Source of the DNA: JAWKWH01 sp965204295
GTDB lineage: Bacteria; Pseudomonadota; Alphaproteobacteria; Rhizobiales; Rhizobiaceae
Assembly (NCBI GenBank): GCA_965204295.1
Contig: OZ241973.1
Coordinates: 930,001 to 994,000, forward strand
Length of the DNA stretch: 64,000 bases
Direction: 5' to 3'
Position numbers and translations under genes: made by a program. Below, in pieces: positions 1-8,414 of this stretch (its first letter is position 1; every line of letters begins with the position of its first letter). The notes under the pieces are model-generated. The model was given only the letters and a program-made list of their open reading frames with translations. It did not search any database and was not told where the DNA came from.

Positions 1-351
1 GACAAACACATTGTCGGCCTCACCCGAAAACACGGTGTCCACGGCGGCATTGGCGGCGCCGATCGCGGTCAGCGCGGCCTCAAAGCTCCTCGGACCGGCG
101 GTCGTGTCGGCATCGATGCGGGCAAGCCCTTCCTCCGGTATTCGCGAGATGACCTTATCGCGGAATTCCTCGGGATGCGCATACAGGATCGTATCCGGAT
201 CGCCCCCGGGCGCCTCGACGCGATCAAGGTCATCGAAGCGAACGTCACTCAGGATTTCCGCGATCGCCCTAAGCCGGTCAGGGCGTTCGGGATGACCGGG
301 CGGTGTCGAATGCTCAAGAAATACCGGATGGGTATAAAGCCGTGTCGTCAT
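1..351 (-). CDS. Histone deacetylase/AcuC-family amidohydrolase (5' part only)
   Basis: The gene runs off the left edge; 117 codons are visible, read leftward from an ATG at 351. The protein begins MTTRLYTHPVFLEH, followed by the stretch PPGHPERPDRLRAI. That H-P-E-R-P-x-R-L signature is typical of class II histone deacetylase / acetoin-utilisation family zinc amidohydrolases. The catalytic zinc ligands lie further downstream in this family and are outside the window, so activity cannot be judged. In bacteria such enzymes deacetylate small molecules, including acetylpolyamines, or proteins. The gene is divergent from the agmatinase-family gene, 187 bp apart, which would fit a polyamine role, but this is inference. 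Confidence 0.8.
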   Translation of the reverse strand, partial: MTTRLYTHPVFLEHSTPPGHPERPDRLRAIAEILSDVRFDDLDRVEAPGGDPDTILYAHPEEFRDKVISRIPEEGLARIDADTTAGPRSFEAALTAIGAANAAVDTVFSGEADNVFV

Positions 352-538
352 GGGTCGACTGTATCAGGTCGGCGCAGCTTTACCACCTTCAAACGGCTTT
401 TCCATGCCCGCGACCGCCTGATCCGGCGGCGAACGCCGCCCGACGGCGGATTATTTGATCGGCGACGTCATAACTATACCGAAACGGGAAATATGACGAT
501 AAGGTTTTCTTCGCCAGATCATGGAGGGCCGGGCCGCA

Positions 539-1498
539 ATGTCTTCTCACGATTATGAATCAGGACGTCTCAACCTGCCGTTTGTCGGCATATGCACGTT
601 TGGCAAGTTTCCCTATCAGGGCGATTGGGACGCGATTGATGCGGATATCGCCGTCCTGGGAGCGCCTTATGATTTCGGCTGCCAGTTCCGGCCCGGCGCC
701 CGTTTCGGACCGAGGTCGATCCGTGAGGCGTCGACGCTTTTTTCGTTCGGACATGCGGGTGCGTATGATCACGAAGACGACGTGACATATCTGCCGGCCG
801 AAACCACACGCATCGTGGATATCGGTGACGCGGACATCATCCATACCGATACGATCAACAGCCATAAGAACATTGAGGCGGCGGTCCGGAAAATACTTGA
901 ATCGGGCGCAATTCCCGTGGTGCTCGGCGGGGATCATTCCGTCAACATTCCCTGCGTCAACGCCTTCGACCGCGAGAACCCGATCCACATTGTGCAATTC
1001 GACGCCCATCTCGATTTCGTCGATGAACGGCATGGCGTTCGTTTTGGTCACGGCAATCCGATGCGCAGGGCGGCCGAGCAGGATCATGTCGCCGGCCTCA
1101 CCCAGATCGGCATCCGTAATGTCTCCTCGACCGCAAAGGAAGGATATGACGACGCGCGATCAATGGGATCGGACATCCTGTCGGTAAGACAGTTCAGAAA
1201 GCTTGGCGTCGACGGCGTGCTCGAACGTATTCCGTCCGGCGCACGATATTATGTCACGATCGACATCGACGGATTTGATCCGTCGATTGCGCCGGGTACG
1301 GGTACACCGAGCCATGGCGGGTTTACATACTACGAAGCGCTCGAACTTTTCAACGGCCTGACAAGGCGTGGCTCAATCGTGGGGCTCGATCTCGTGGAAG
1401 TCGCCCCGGACTATGACCCGGCGGGATCGACATCGACGCTGGCGGCGCAACTATTGCTCAACATCATCGGCCGGATGCTTCACAACCGCGACAGGTAA
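539..1498 (+). CDS. speB: Agmatinase/arginase-family ureohydrolase
   Basis: A 319-residue ureohydrolase, the usual length for agmatinase. All Mn-binding motifs are present: GGDHS at 130-134, DAHLD at 155-159 and DIDGFDP at 242-248. The family hydrolyses a guanidino group, for example agmatine to putrescine and urea; guanidinobutyrase and related activities use the same fold, so the substrate is not fixed by sequence. The ATG at 539 is chosen because GGAGGG lies about 10 bp upstream, while an in-frame ATG at 521 overlaps that site. It stands alone on the plus strand, with a divergent deacetylase-family gene on its left. A 5-bp-arm inverted repeat (1509-1524) follows the stop but has no T-run. 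Confidence 0.85.
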   Translation: MSSHDYESGRLNLPFVGICTFGKFPYQGDWDAIDADIAVLGAPYDFGCQFRPGARFGPRSIREASTLFSFGHAGAYDHEDDVTYLPAETTRIVDIGDADIIHTDTINSHKNIEAAVRKILESGAIPVVLGGDHSVNIPCVNAFDRENPIHIVQFDAHLDFVDERHGVRFGHGNPMRRAAEQDHVAGLTQIGIRNVSSTAKEGYDDARSMGSDILSVRQFRKLGVDGVLERIPSGARYYVTIDIDGFDPSIAPGTGTPSHGGFTYYEALELFNGLTRRGSIVGLDLVEVAPDYDPAGSTSTLAAQLLLNIIGRMLHNRDR

Positions 1499-1654
1499 CG
1501 GCGGCGGTCCGGTTTCCGTACCGGAATCACAACGAGATGACTCCAAAGCGGGGGACCCGGGCATATCCTGTCGGCCGGGTCTTCGCGCTCAAATGCGTTT
1601 GTTTGAACGAACCGGGTATCGCAAACCGGTATTTCCGGTCGGCCAAAACCGAAT

Positions 1655-2618
1655 TCAGGGATGGATGACCATCAACCGGCCATCGGTGCCGACGGTCACA
1701 ATAGCGTTTCCGACCGTCGCCACGGCATGCCCGATGCGGACCGGCAACCGGATCGACGTCAGGCCGAGCCGTGTCGCAATGATCATCTTTTCGCGGTCCG
1801 CGGAGGGGATCGCCAGATCAGTTACGCCGTCTCCATCGAAATCGCCGGATGCCGACAAATCCAGTTCACGCGAGCCAATGAAATGATTCGAGAACCCATT
1901 GTGACCATTTGACAGTATTTTGATTTTTTGCCTGTCAAACACACCCATGCGCAGAATTCCGCCGATGTGCGGCGTTTCCACCCAGGCGATGGCATTGACG
2001 CCGGCGCCGGAGAAATCTCCGATGCCGGCGATGTTGAGCCAACGATGGGACCGGCCGATCTCCTTCGTCTTCGCAAGCAGTTTCAGCGCGCCGTCCCGCA
2101 GCAATCGCCGCACCCTTGTCGAGTGAAGAGCGAATTGCGACGATTTCATTCCGGCCATCGCGATCAAGGTCGAAAAGGCGCGGAGTGATGTCCTCGAAGG
2201 CAAATGAACGATCGAGAACGAGTTCGTATCGCCCGCCATCGAAATCCTCGGCGAGAATCGATCCGCCTTCGATATCGTCTCCAAGCACGCCGTGGCGATA
2301 ACGTCTTGTCGGACGGCCATACCATGCCTTCGCCAGATCGCCCTTGGACGCTGTCGCTACCTTGCCGTCGGGGAGACCCTCGTCCGGCGCGTTGCGCAAC
2401 GCTCCTTCAATCGCCGCCCGGCGCAGGCAAACGCTCGCATTGGCGCAGGCCTCAAGCCTGAATACGCCGTTCGCGATCCTTGCGTACACGCCTGCCGATG
2501 TTTCCGAAATCCATCCGACAGGTCCCGGGGTATCGACCACGCGCACTTCAACCGCCTCCGCGAGGGTCGCCGCAACAACCATGGGGATGCATAATATCGC
2601 GCGGACGTATCTTCTCAT
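1655..2618 (-). pseudogene. Secreted VCBS/FG-GAP-repeat protein, frameshifted
   Basis: Two overlapping leftward reading frames make one protein if a frameshift near 2090-2106 is bridged. The first (from 2618) has a signal peptide, MRRYVRAILCIPMVVAATLAEA, and an FG-GAP/VCBS-type motif, DLDRDGRNEIVAI. It then degenerates into arginine-rich sequence. The second frame resumes with RDGALKLLAKTKEIGR, another repeat (GIGDFSGAGVNAIAWVE) and DFDGDGVTDLAIP, and stops at 1655. The reconstructed protein would be about 320 residues of beta-propeller-like repeats exported to the periplasm. Its ATG overlaps the ribB stop (ATGA), so it is the last cistron of the ribB run. A sequencing or assembly error is as likely as a true pseudogene. 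Function unknown. Confidence 0.75.
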
Positions 2619-3724
2619 CCGTCGCGGTCGATGATCTCGGTGTCATTGATCTCGATGCCGAAGCCCTCAAGACCGACATAGTGACGTTCGCGCGAAGCGA
2701 TCAGCCGGATCGATCCGATGCCGATGTCCTTCAGGATTTGCGCACCCAGCCCGATTTCGCGCCATTCGTTTTCGCGCTGAACCGCTTCGTCGTGATTCTC
2801 CGCGTCATCTCCGGGCCTGACGCGAACGTGATGCGCCACACCCACCGATCCTTCCCGCAAATAGACGATCACCCCGCGCTTGCGCCTGCCGAAGGAGCGA
2901 ATGACATCGCGTAATTCGTCGCCGTTTCCGAATACGTCGTTGACCACGTCTTCAGTGTGAAAGCGGACCGGAATATCGACGCCGTCGCGAATGTCGCCGA
3001 ATACGATCGCCAGATGATGCATAACATCCCATGGCAGACGATATGTGTGCGCGGTCGCGGCACCGGCAGGCGTTTCGATTTCGAAATGCTCAATCCGCTC
3101 GATCAGGGTTTCCTGACGCTGTCGATAAGCGATCAGATCGGCGACCGATACCTGCCTTAATCCATGTTTCCCGGCGAAAGCGGCAACATCCGGACCCCGC
3201 ATGACGGTCCCGTCGTCATTGACCAGTTCGCAGACAACGCCAACGGGAGGCAGATCCGCCAGCTTGCACAGATCGACCGCTGCCTCGGTATGGCCCGATC
3301 GCATCAGGACGCCGCCTTCGCGCGACACCAGAGGAAAGATATGGCCGGGCCTGACAAAATCGACCGCACCCGAATTCGGATTAGCCAGGTTGCGGACGGT
3401 CAGCGTACGATCGTCCGCTGAAATGCCGGTGGTCGTGCCGTGCTTGTAATCTACGCTGACGGTAAATGCCGTCGCGTGCGGCGCATCGTTTTCGGCCACC
3501 ATCGCAGTCAGATTGAGCCGTTTTGCCTCGGCGCGCGGCATCGGTGCGCACACGATTCCTGAGGTGTGGCGAACGATGAACGCCATCTTCTCCGGTGTGC
3601 AGTGCACGGCGGCCACGATCAGGTCGCCCTCGTTTTCGCGGCCGTCGTCATCCGTCACGACGACGATTTCACCTGCTTCAAAGGCGCGCAGCGCGTCGAC
3701 GATCTTTTTCTGATCATAGGCCAT
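2615..3724 (-). CDS. ribB: 3,4-dihydroxy-2-butanone 4-phosphate synthase with degenerate GTP cyclohydrolase II-like half
   Basis: Makes 3,4-dihydroxy-2-butanone 4-phosphate from ribulose 5-phosphate for riboflavin synthesis. Residues 1-200 are a complete DHBP synthase, with the acidic metal-binding stretch DDDGRENEGDLI at 25-36 and GHTEAAVDL at 144-152. Residues 205-369 align in layout with GTP cyclohydrolase II, but the part that should carry the three zinc cysteines (about 254-278, RFHTEDVVNDVFGNGDEL) has none, so RibA activity is not expected. The same decayed C-terminal half is known in rhizobial RibB proteins. It follows aroC by 16 bp on the same strand and overlaps the next gene by 4 bp. 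Confidence 0.95.
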   Translation of the reverse strand: MAYDQKKIVDALRAFEAGEIVVVTDDDGRENEGDLIVAAVHCTPEKMAFIVRHTSGIVCAPMPRAEAKRLNLTAMVAENDAPHATAFTVSVDYKHGTTTGISADDRTLTVRNLANPNSGAVDFVRPGHIFPLVSREGGVLMRSGHTEAAVDLCKLADLPPVGVVCELVNDDGTVMRGPDVAAFAGKHGLRQVSVADLIAYRQRQETLIERIEHFEIETPAGAATAHTYRLPWDVMHHLAIVFGDIRDGVDIPVRFHTEDVVNDVFGNGDELRDVIRSFGRRKRGVIVYLREGSVGVAHHVRVRPGDDAENHDEAVQRENEWREIGLGAQILKDIGIGSIRLIASRERHYVGLEGFGIEINDTEIIDRDG

Positions 3725-3740
3725 TGATGCCGAATTCCCG

Positions 3741-4835
3741 TCAGGCGCGACCGGTTTGACCGCGATGTCTGAGATAGTGATCGGCTATGGCGCAGGCGAC
3801 CATCGCCTCACCGACCGAAACCGCGCGAATGCCGACACAGGGGTCGTGACGTCCCCTGGTAACGATGTCGATCTCTTCGCCATCCTTGTCGACGGAACGC
3901 CGCGGCGTCAGAATCGAGGACGTCGGCTTGACCGCGAAGCGTGCGACAATGGGCTCGCCGTTTGAGATGCCGCCCAATACGCCTCCGGCCTTGTTTGAAA
4001 GAAATTCCGGCTTGCCACTTTTGCCGGCGCGCATCTCATCGGCGTTTTCTTCTCCGGTGATGCGCGCCGCCTCAAATCCATTGCCGATCTCCACGCCCTT
4101 GACCGCGTTGATCGACATCAGGTTCGACGCGATCTCCTGATCAATCTTGCCGTAGACCGGCGCGCCGAGCCCTGCCGGCACGCCTTCGGCCACGATCTCG
4201 ATAACGGCGCCGACCGACGAGCCTGATTTGCGGATGCCGTCCAGATATTCAGCGAGTATGGGCACCGAACTCGGGTCGGGTGTAAAGAAGGGATTGTCCG
4301 TGCTGTTCACAAAATTCCAGTCCCATTTGGCGCGATCGATCGATTTTTCGCCCATCGAAACCAGCGCGCCACGCACCTTCAGACCGGGCGCGACAAGCCG
4401 CGCCAGAGCACCGGCGGCAACGCGCATCGCGGTTTCCCGGGCCGAAGAGCGACCCCCGCCACGATAATCGCGAACGCCGTATTTGGCATCGTAGGTGAAG
4501 TCGGCGTGACCCGGGCGATACCGGCGGGCAATATCGCCATAATCCCTCGACCGCTGGTCCGTATTGCGAATCAGCATCGAAACCGGCGTACCGGTTGTCA
4601 CCGGCGATTCGTCATCCTCCACAACGCCTGAAAGGATTTCGACAACATCAGCTTCACGGCGCTGCGTGACAAACTTTGACCGGCCCGGCCGTCTTCGATC
4701 GAGGTGATACTGGATATCCGCCGGAGTGAATCGAATTCCCGGCGGGCAGCCGTCGATCACGCAACCGATCGCCGGCCCATGGCTCTCGCCCCAAGTTGTC
4801 ACGCGAAACAAATGGCCGAATGTATTGTGGGACAT
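3741..4835 (-). CDS. aroC: Chorismate synthase
   Basis: A 364-residue chorismate synthase, the last step of the shikimate pathway (EPSP to chorismate, needing reduced FMN). The sequence starts MSHNTFGHLFRVTTWGESHG, with the family's GESHGPAIG signature. It carries the RGGGRSSARETAMRVAAGA block around residue 125 and ends with RHDPCVGIRAVSVGEAM. The length is normal and no key block is missing. It sits between a histidine phosphatase gene and ribB on the same strand, within a leftward run of housekeeping genes that starts at the dnaJ-like gene. Confidence 0.97.
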   Translation of the reverse strand: MSHNTFGHLFRVTTWGESHGPAIGCVIDGCPPGIRFTPADIQYHLDRRRPGRSKFVTQRREADVVEILSGVVEDDESPVTTGTPVSMLIRNTDQRSRDYGDIARRYRPGHADFTYDAKYGVRDYRGGGRSSARETAMRVAAGALARLVAPGLKVRGALVSMGEKSIDRAKWDWNFVNSTDNPFFTPDPSSVPILAEYLDGIRKSGSSVGAVIEIVAEGVPAGLGAPVYGKIDQEIASNLMSINAVKGVEIGNGFEAARITGEENADEMRAGKSGKPEFLSNKAGGVLGGISNGEPIVARFAVKPTSSILTPRRSVDKDGEEIDIVTRGRHDPCVGIRAVSVGEAMVACAIADHYLRHRGQTGRA

Positions 4836-4979
4836 CAGATTTCCAGCGGCTTCACTGCGAGCCTTCTATTGAGTAATCAAATTTCGGTCAAACCGGCATT
4901 GGCCGGTTCCCTCATGCGCCGGAATGGAAGTACCGACCGCCGACATGGAACCTGTTGAGCAGGCTTTCCGGAAACCGCT

Positions 4980-5567
4980 CTACAACCATTCAAGCCGATG
5001 TTCCTTCAAACGCAGAATCCTGTCCTGCGGAATGATCAATTGGCCGGCCTCGTCCGCAGAGATTCCAGCGGCGATTTTCCACGCGCATCGCAATATTCCG
5101 CCATGGGTGACGCAGACGGTGTTCCGGCTTACTTCGTCCAGCCAGGGTTCAAATCGCGCGGCCTGCATTGCATAACTCTCGGCGCTTTCGCCCGGTGGCA
5201 CAAAATCCCATTTGTTCCGGTTTCTTGCTTCGTTCATCCCCCCGTGTGAGCGCCGTATTTCCTCAAGGGTCATTCCCTCCCAATCGCCGTAGTCGAGTTC
5301 AAGCAGTCGCCCATCGGTGCGATAGCCGTGCAAATCCAGGCCGAGATTTGATCTGACGATCTCCATGGTCTGGCGGGTTCGCGCCAATGGGCTGGCGACA
5401 AAGTCGAAACTGGCGGGTTCGCGAAGCAATTGTGTTAGCAACGCGCCGTTGCGGGCCGCCTGTCGGCGTCCGAGAGCGTTGATCAGAATATCCTGCCGGC
5501 CCTGGAAGAGAAACCCCGCGTTCCAGTCGGTTTGTCCATGACGGACAAAGTATATCGTGTGATTCAT
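4980..5567 (-). CDS. Histidine phosphatase (phosphoglycerate-mutase-like) family protein
   Basis: A 195-residue protein of the histidine phosphatase superfamily. It has the phosphohistidine motif RHGQTDWN near residue 9, the general-acid region LLELDYGDWEGM near residue 88, and the second catalytic histidine in VTHGGILR near residue 157. Such proteins act as small-molecule phosphatases or cofactor-dependent mutases; the substrate is not evident here. It lies 33 bp after fabI and 144 bp before aroC on the same strand. Probably cytoplasmic, since no signal peptide is seen. Confidence 0.9.
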   Translation of the reverse strand: MNHTIYFVRHGQTDWNAGFLFQGRQDILINALGRRQAARNGALLTQLLREPASFDFVASPLARTRQTMEIVRSNLGLDLHGYRTDGRLLELDYGDWEGMTLEEIRRSHGGMNEARNRNKWDFVPPGESAESYAMQAARFEPWLDEVSRNTVCVTHGGILRCAWKIAAGISADEAGQLIIPQDRILRLKEHRLEWL

Positions 5568-5600
5568 GCGCCCGGGGCCGGTTTTGGGAAAGCGGTATCC

Positions 5601-6419
5601 TCAGTCCTTGACGACCGAAATATCCGGCGCATCGACGGATTTCATACCGACCACGTGATACCCTGAATCAACGTGATGGACTTCGCCGGAAACGCCCCGC
5701 GACAAGTCCGACAACAGGTAAAGCGCCGAATCGCCGACTTCCTCAATCGTAACGACACGCTTGAGCGGTGAATTGTACTCGTTCCAGCGCAGAATATACC
5801 GGAAGTCGCCAATTCCAGAGGCTGCAAGCGTCTTGATCGGGCCGGCCGAGACCGCATTCACGCGGATTCCGCGTCCGCCCAGATCAACGGCCAGGTAGCG
5901 CACGCTGGCTTCCAGCGCGGCCTTGGCAACGCCCATCACATTGTAGTGCGGCATGACTTTTTCCGCGCCATAATATGTCAGTGTGAGTATCGAACCGCCG
6001 TAATTCATGATCGCCTCGGCGCGACGGGCCACGGATGTGAAGGAGTAGACGGAAACGTCCATGGTGCGGGCGAAATTGTCGCGGCTGGTTTCGACATATC
6101 GACCGGTGAGTTCATCCTTGTCCGAGAACGCGATTGCGTGCACCATAAAGTCCATCCTGCCCCATCTGCCAGCAAGTCCGTCGAATACGGCGTCGAGACC
6201 GGCCTCGTCGGTGACGTCGCAATGGCCGGCCAAAAAGGCCCCCAACTCGTTCGCCAACGGCTCAACGCGCTTTTTCAGAGCATCGCCCTGGTAAGTCAGC
6301 GCAAGTTCCGCGCCCTGCGCGGCACACGCCTTTGCGATCCCCCAGGCGATGGAGCGGTTATTCGCAATCCCCATGATCAGGCCGCGCTTGCCCGCCATAA
6401 GGCCGTTGCCGGACGCCAT
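5601..6419 (-). CDS. fabI: Enoyl-[acyl-carrier-protein] reductase (NADH)
   Basis: The last reductive step of the fatty acid elongation cycle. The 272 residues show the FabI nucleotide-binding variant MGIANNRSIAWGIAKA near residue 16 and the catalytic Tyr-x6-Lys in HYNVMGVAKAALE near residue 158. The cofactor/substrate loop VSAGPIKTLAASGI follows near residue 192. This YxxxxxxK spacing is the mark of FabI rather than of ordinary SDR reductases. It is preceded by the dnaJ-like gene (97 bp gap) and followed by the histidine phosphatase, all leftward. Confidence 0.96.
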   Translation of the reverse strand: MASGNGLMAGKRGLIMGIANNRSIAWGIAKACAAQGAELALTYQGDALKKRVEPLANELGAFLAGHCDVTDEAGLDAVFDGLAGRWGRMDFMVHAIAFSDKDELTGRYVETSRDNFARTMDVSVYSFTSVARRAEAIMNYGGSILTLTYYGAEKVMPHYNVMGVAKAALEASVRYLAVDLGGRGIRVNAVSAGPIKTLAASGIGDFRYILRWNEYNSPLKRVVTIEEVGDSALYLLSDLSRGVSGEVHHVDSGYHVVGMKSVDAPDISVVKD

Positions 6420-6515
6420 CCCTCATCTCTCCACGATTTGTCTTTCGACCAGCCTATCGCACAGCATCCGGCGGCTATCAAGCCCGCCGGCGAATCCCGT
6501 TTGAAACAGGCCGGA

Positions 6516-7409
6516 TCAACTGCGGCGTTTTCTCATCAACGCTTCGAGTTCGGCGTCACGCTCCGGCAATTCGACGCGCAACTCTACAAAAAGGTCGCCT
6601 TTTGAACCGTCCTTTTTCGGCAGGCCCCTGCCCTTCAGCCGAAACGTTTTTCCCGAGCCGGACCATGGCGGCACGGTAACCGCCACCTTTCCGGAAAGCG
6701 TCTCGAAGGGCAGTTTTGCGCCAAGCACCGCGTCTTGAAGACCGACAATCAGATATCCGTGCAAATCGCGACCATCGACCCTGTATTTCGGGTGGCGCTT
6801 GAAACGCAACTTCACGAGCGCGTCACCCTTTGCCTGGCCGACAGGAGGCAGATGCCCCCGGCCCTTCAGGCGAATGACCTGCCCGTCCTCGACAAAGCGG
6901 AGCAGTTTGACGGCGACCTTGCGGCCTTCCGGGAGTATCGCCGTCACCCTGGCGGCCGATGCGACTTCCTCCAGCGTGACCGCGAGAGACGCTTCAAGGT
7001 CGGCGCCCTTTTGCGGACGCGCCGCACTTGCGCCCGCCCGGCCGAATAATTCGCCGAAAATATCCGCCCCTCCGGCGTCAACGGGGCCGCCTCCGCCTGA
7101 TGTGCGAAATTCGAAATGGCCGCCGCCCGCCCGCCTGAATCCGGCAAAAGGATCGGTGCCCGCCCCCTCGAATCCGTGAAACCTCTCCTTGCCTTCGGCA
7201 TCGATCTCACCGCGGTCGAATGCGGTCCTGCGCTTCTCGTCGCCGATTATTTCGTAGGCCCGGTTGACCTCGGCGAATTGCGCCTGCGCAGACGGATCCT
7301 CCCGATTCCTGTCGGGATGATGCTTCTTGGCCAGTCTGCGAAAGGCCGATTTTATGTTCTGTCGGGAAGCATCCTTGGACACACCCAGAACGGAATAGGG
7401 ATCACGCAT
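6516..7409 (-). CDS. DnaJ-like co-chaperone (J domain plus C-terminal substrate-binding domain)
   Basis: A 297-residue type II J-protein, similar in design to CbpA. The N-terminus, MRDPYSVLGVSKDASRQNIK, is a J domain with its HPD triad in KKHHPDRN (near residue 37), which stimulates DnaK ATPase. A Gly/Phe-rich linker follows, then two beta-barrel substrate-binding domains; the CxxCxGxG zinc-finger repeats of classical DnaJ are absent. The ATG at 7409 is chosen because the J domain begins there; an in-frame upstream start at 7436 would add nine residues and lies inside an inverted repeat. It heads the leftward run with fabI. Confidence 0.9.
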   Translation of the reverse strand: MRDPYSVLGVSKDASRQNIKSAFRRLAKKHHPDRNREDPSAQAQFAEVNRAYEIIGDEKRRTAFDRGEIDAEGKERFHGFEGAGTDPFAGFRRAGGGHFEFRTSGGGGPVDAGGADIFGELFGRAGASAARPQKGADLEASLAVTLEEVASAARVTAILPEGRKVAVKLLRFVEDGQVIRLKGRGHLPPVGQAKGDALVKLRFKRHPKYRVDGRDLHGYLIVGLQDAVLGAKLPFETLSGKVAVTVPPWSGSGKTFRLKGRGLPKKDGSKGDLFVELRVELPERDAELEALMRKRRS

Positions 7410-7428
7410 GATGTCAACCCGTCTACAG

Positions 7429-7449
7429 ATGAACACGGTCGGTGTTCAT
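7429..7449. promoter_or_regulatory. Perfect 8-bp inverted repeat upstream of the dnaJ-like gene
   Basis: ATGAACAC (7429-7436) and GTGTTCAT (7442-7449) are exact reverse complements separated by 5 bp. The repeat lies 20-40 bp upstream of the dnaJ-like start codon, where a promoter or 5' UTR is expected. It could be a repressor operator or an mRNA hairpin. No known motif is recognised with confidence. Confidence 0.45.
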
Positions 7450-7785
7450 ATGCGTATTTCTAGGAAGAAATTCCAGTGCTTTGGCCGATTTCTCCCGATT
7501 CATATATCCGCGGAGCCGAATTCCCGCATCGGCCAAGGACCGTCGCCCTGAAGGCATGCCGTTCCCTCGCGGAGCGAAACGCCCTCGAAACCTTCACGCG
7601 GGGCAACAGATTTGCGACAGCGCAATCCGTCGCCTTCAAATTTCCCGATGTGCGCGATTGTTTCGGGCCGACCATTGTCCGCGCCGGCATCCGAAGGAAA
7701 ACGGGTCAATGTTCCGTCAGCCACTTGCGCCGCGCGCGACAATACGCAATCTCCACGAAAGGAAACCACCGGCGCCAGGGCGAAT
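7450..7785. other. Intergenic stretch between dnaJ-like gene and pdxH, no gene supported
   Basis: This divergent gap should hold promoters for both neighbours. Open frames exist on both strands but have low-complexity, arginine-rich translations without motifs, and they run into pdxH antisense. No RNA gene or further repeat stands out. Confidence 0.5.
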
Positions 7786-8403
7786 ATGAGCAAATCAGGG
7801 TTGACAGGCGGTGACTTTACCGAGGCGCGCGACCCGATCGCTCTGTTCGGCGATTGGTTGAACGAGGCCGGGGAAACCGAGCCCAACGATTCGACGGCGG
7901 CGGCGCTGGCGACCGTGGATGCGGACGGCCTGCCCAATGTCAGGATGGTGTTGCTCAAGGGTTTTGATGAGACCGGATTTGTCTTCTACACCAATTTCGA
8001 CAGCGCCAAGGGAACCGAAATTCTGGCGTCGATGAAAGTCGCCATGTGCTTTCATTGGAAGAGCCTTCGTCGGCAGGTCAGGGTGCGCGGTCCCGTTGAA
8101 AAGGTCTCGACGGAGGAAGCGGACGCCTATTTTGATTCAAGACCTCGCGGCAGCCGCATCGGCGCGTGGGCGTCAAGACAGTCGCGACCGCTGGAAAGCC
8201 GCTTTGCGCTCGAAAGGGCGGTCGCCGAATTCACGGCAAGGTTCGGCATCGGCAAGATCCCGCGACCCGACCATTGGTCGGGCTTCCGGATAAAGCCGGT
8301 GCGGATGGAATTCTGGCACGACCGGCCGTTCCGGCTGCACGACCGGCTGGCGTTCAAAGGCGACGGCGACGGCGGATGGACGACCGAGCGGCTTTATCCC
8401 TGA
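7786..8403 (+). CDS. pdxH: Pyridoxine/pyridoxamine 5'-phosphate oxidase
   Basis: An FMN-dependent oxidase converting pyridoxine or pyridoxamine 5'-phosphate to pyridoxal 5'-phosphate. The 205-residue product has the FMN-binding blocks RMVLLKGFDETGFVFYTN and FHWKSLRRQVRVRG. It also has SRPRGSRIGAWASRQS and ends WTTERLYP, the standard PdxH C-terminus with its conserved Arg-Leu-x-Pro. The ATG at 7786 (MSKSGLTGGDF) is chosen over the longer frame because everything upstream is non-homologous and the resulting length is normal. It converges on the crotonase gene with an 11-bp gap. Confidence 0.96.
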   Translation: MSKSGLTGGDFTEARDPIALFGDWLNEAGETEPNDSTAAALATVDADGLPNVRMVLLKGFDETGFVFYTNFDSAKGTEILASMKVAMCFHWKSLRRQVRVRGPVEKVSTEEADAYFDSRPRGSRIGAWASRQSRPLESRFALERAVAEFTARFGIGKIPRPDHWSGFRIKPVRMEFWHDRPFRLHDRLAFKGDGDGGWTTERLYP

Positions 8404-8414
8404 AGGGAACAATC

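Noticed and set aside
1509..1524. CCGGT-N6-ACCGG inverted repeat after the agmatinase-family gene as a terminator
   Set aside because: Only 5-bp arms and no T-run follows; not strong enough to call.
7500..7958. Minus-strand 152-codon frame between the dnaJ-like gene and pdxH
   Set aside because: Runs antisense into pdxH, no motif and no ribosome site.
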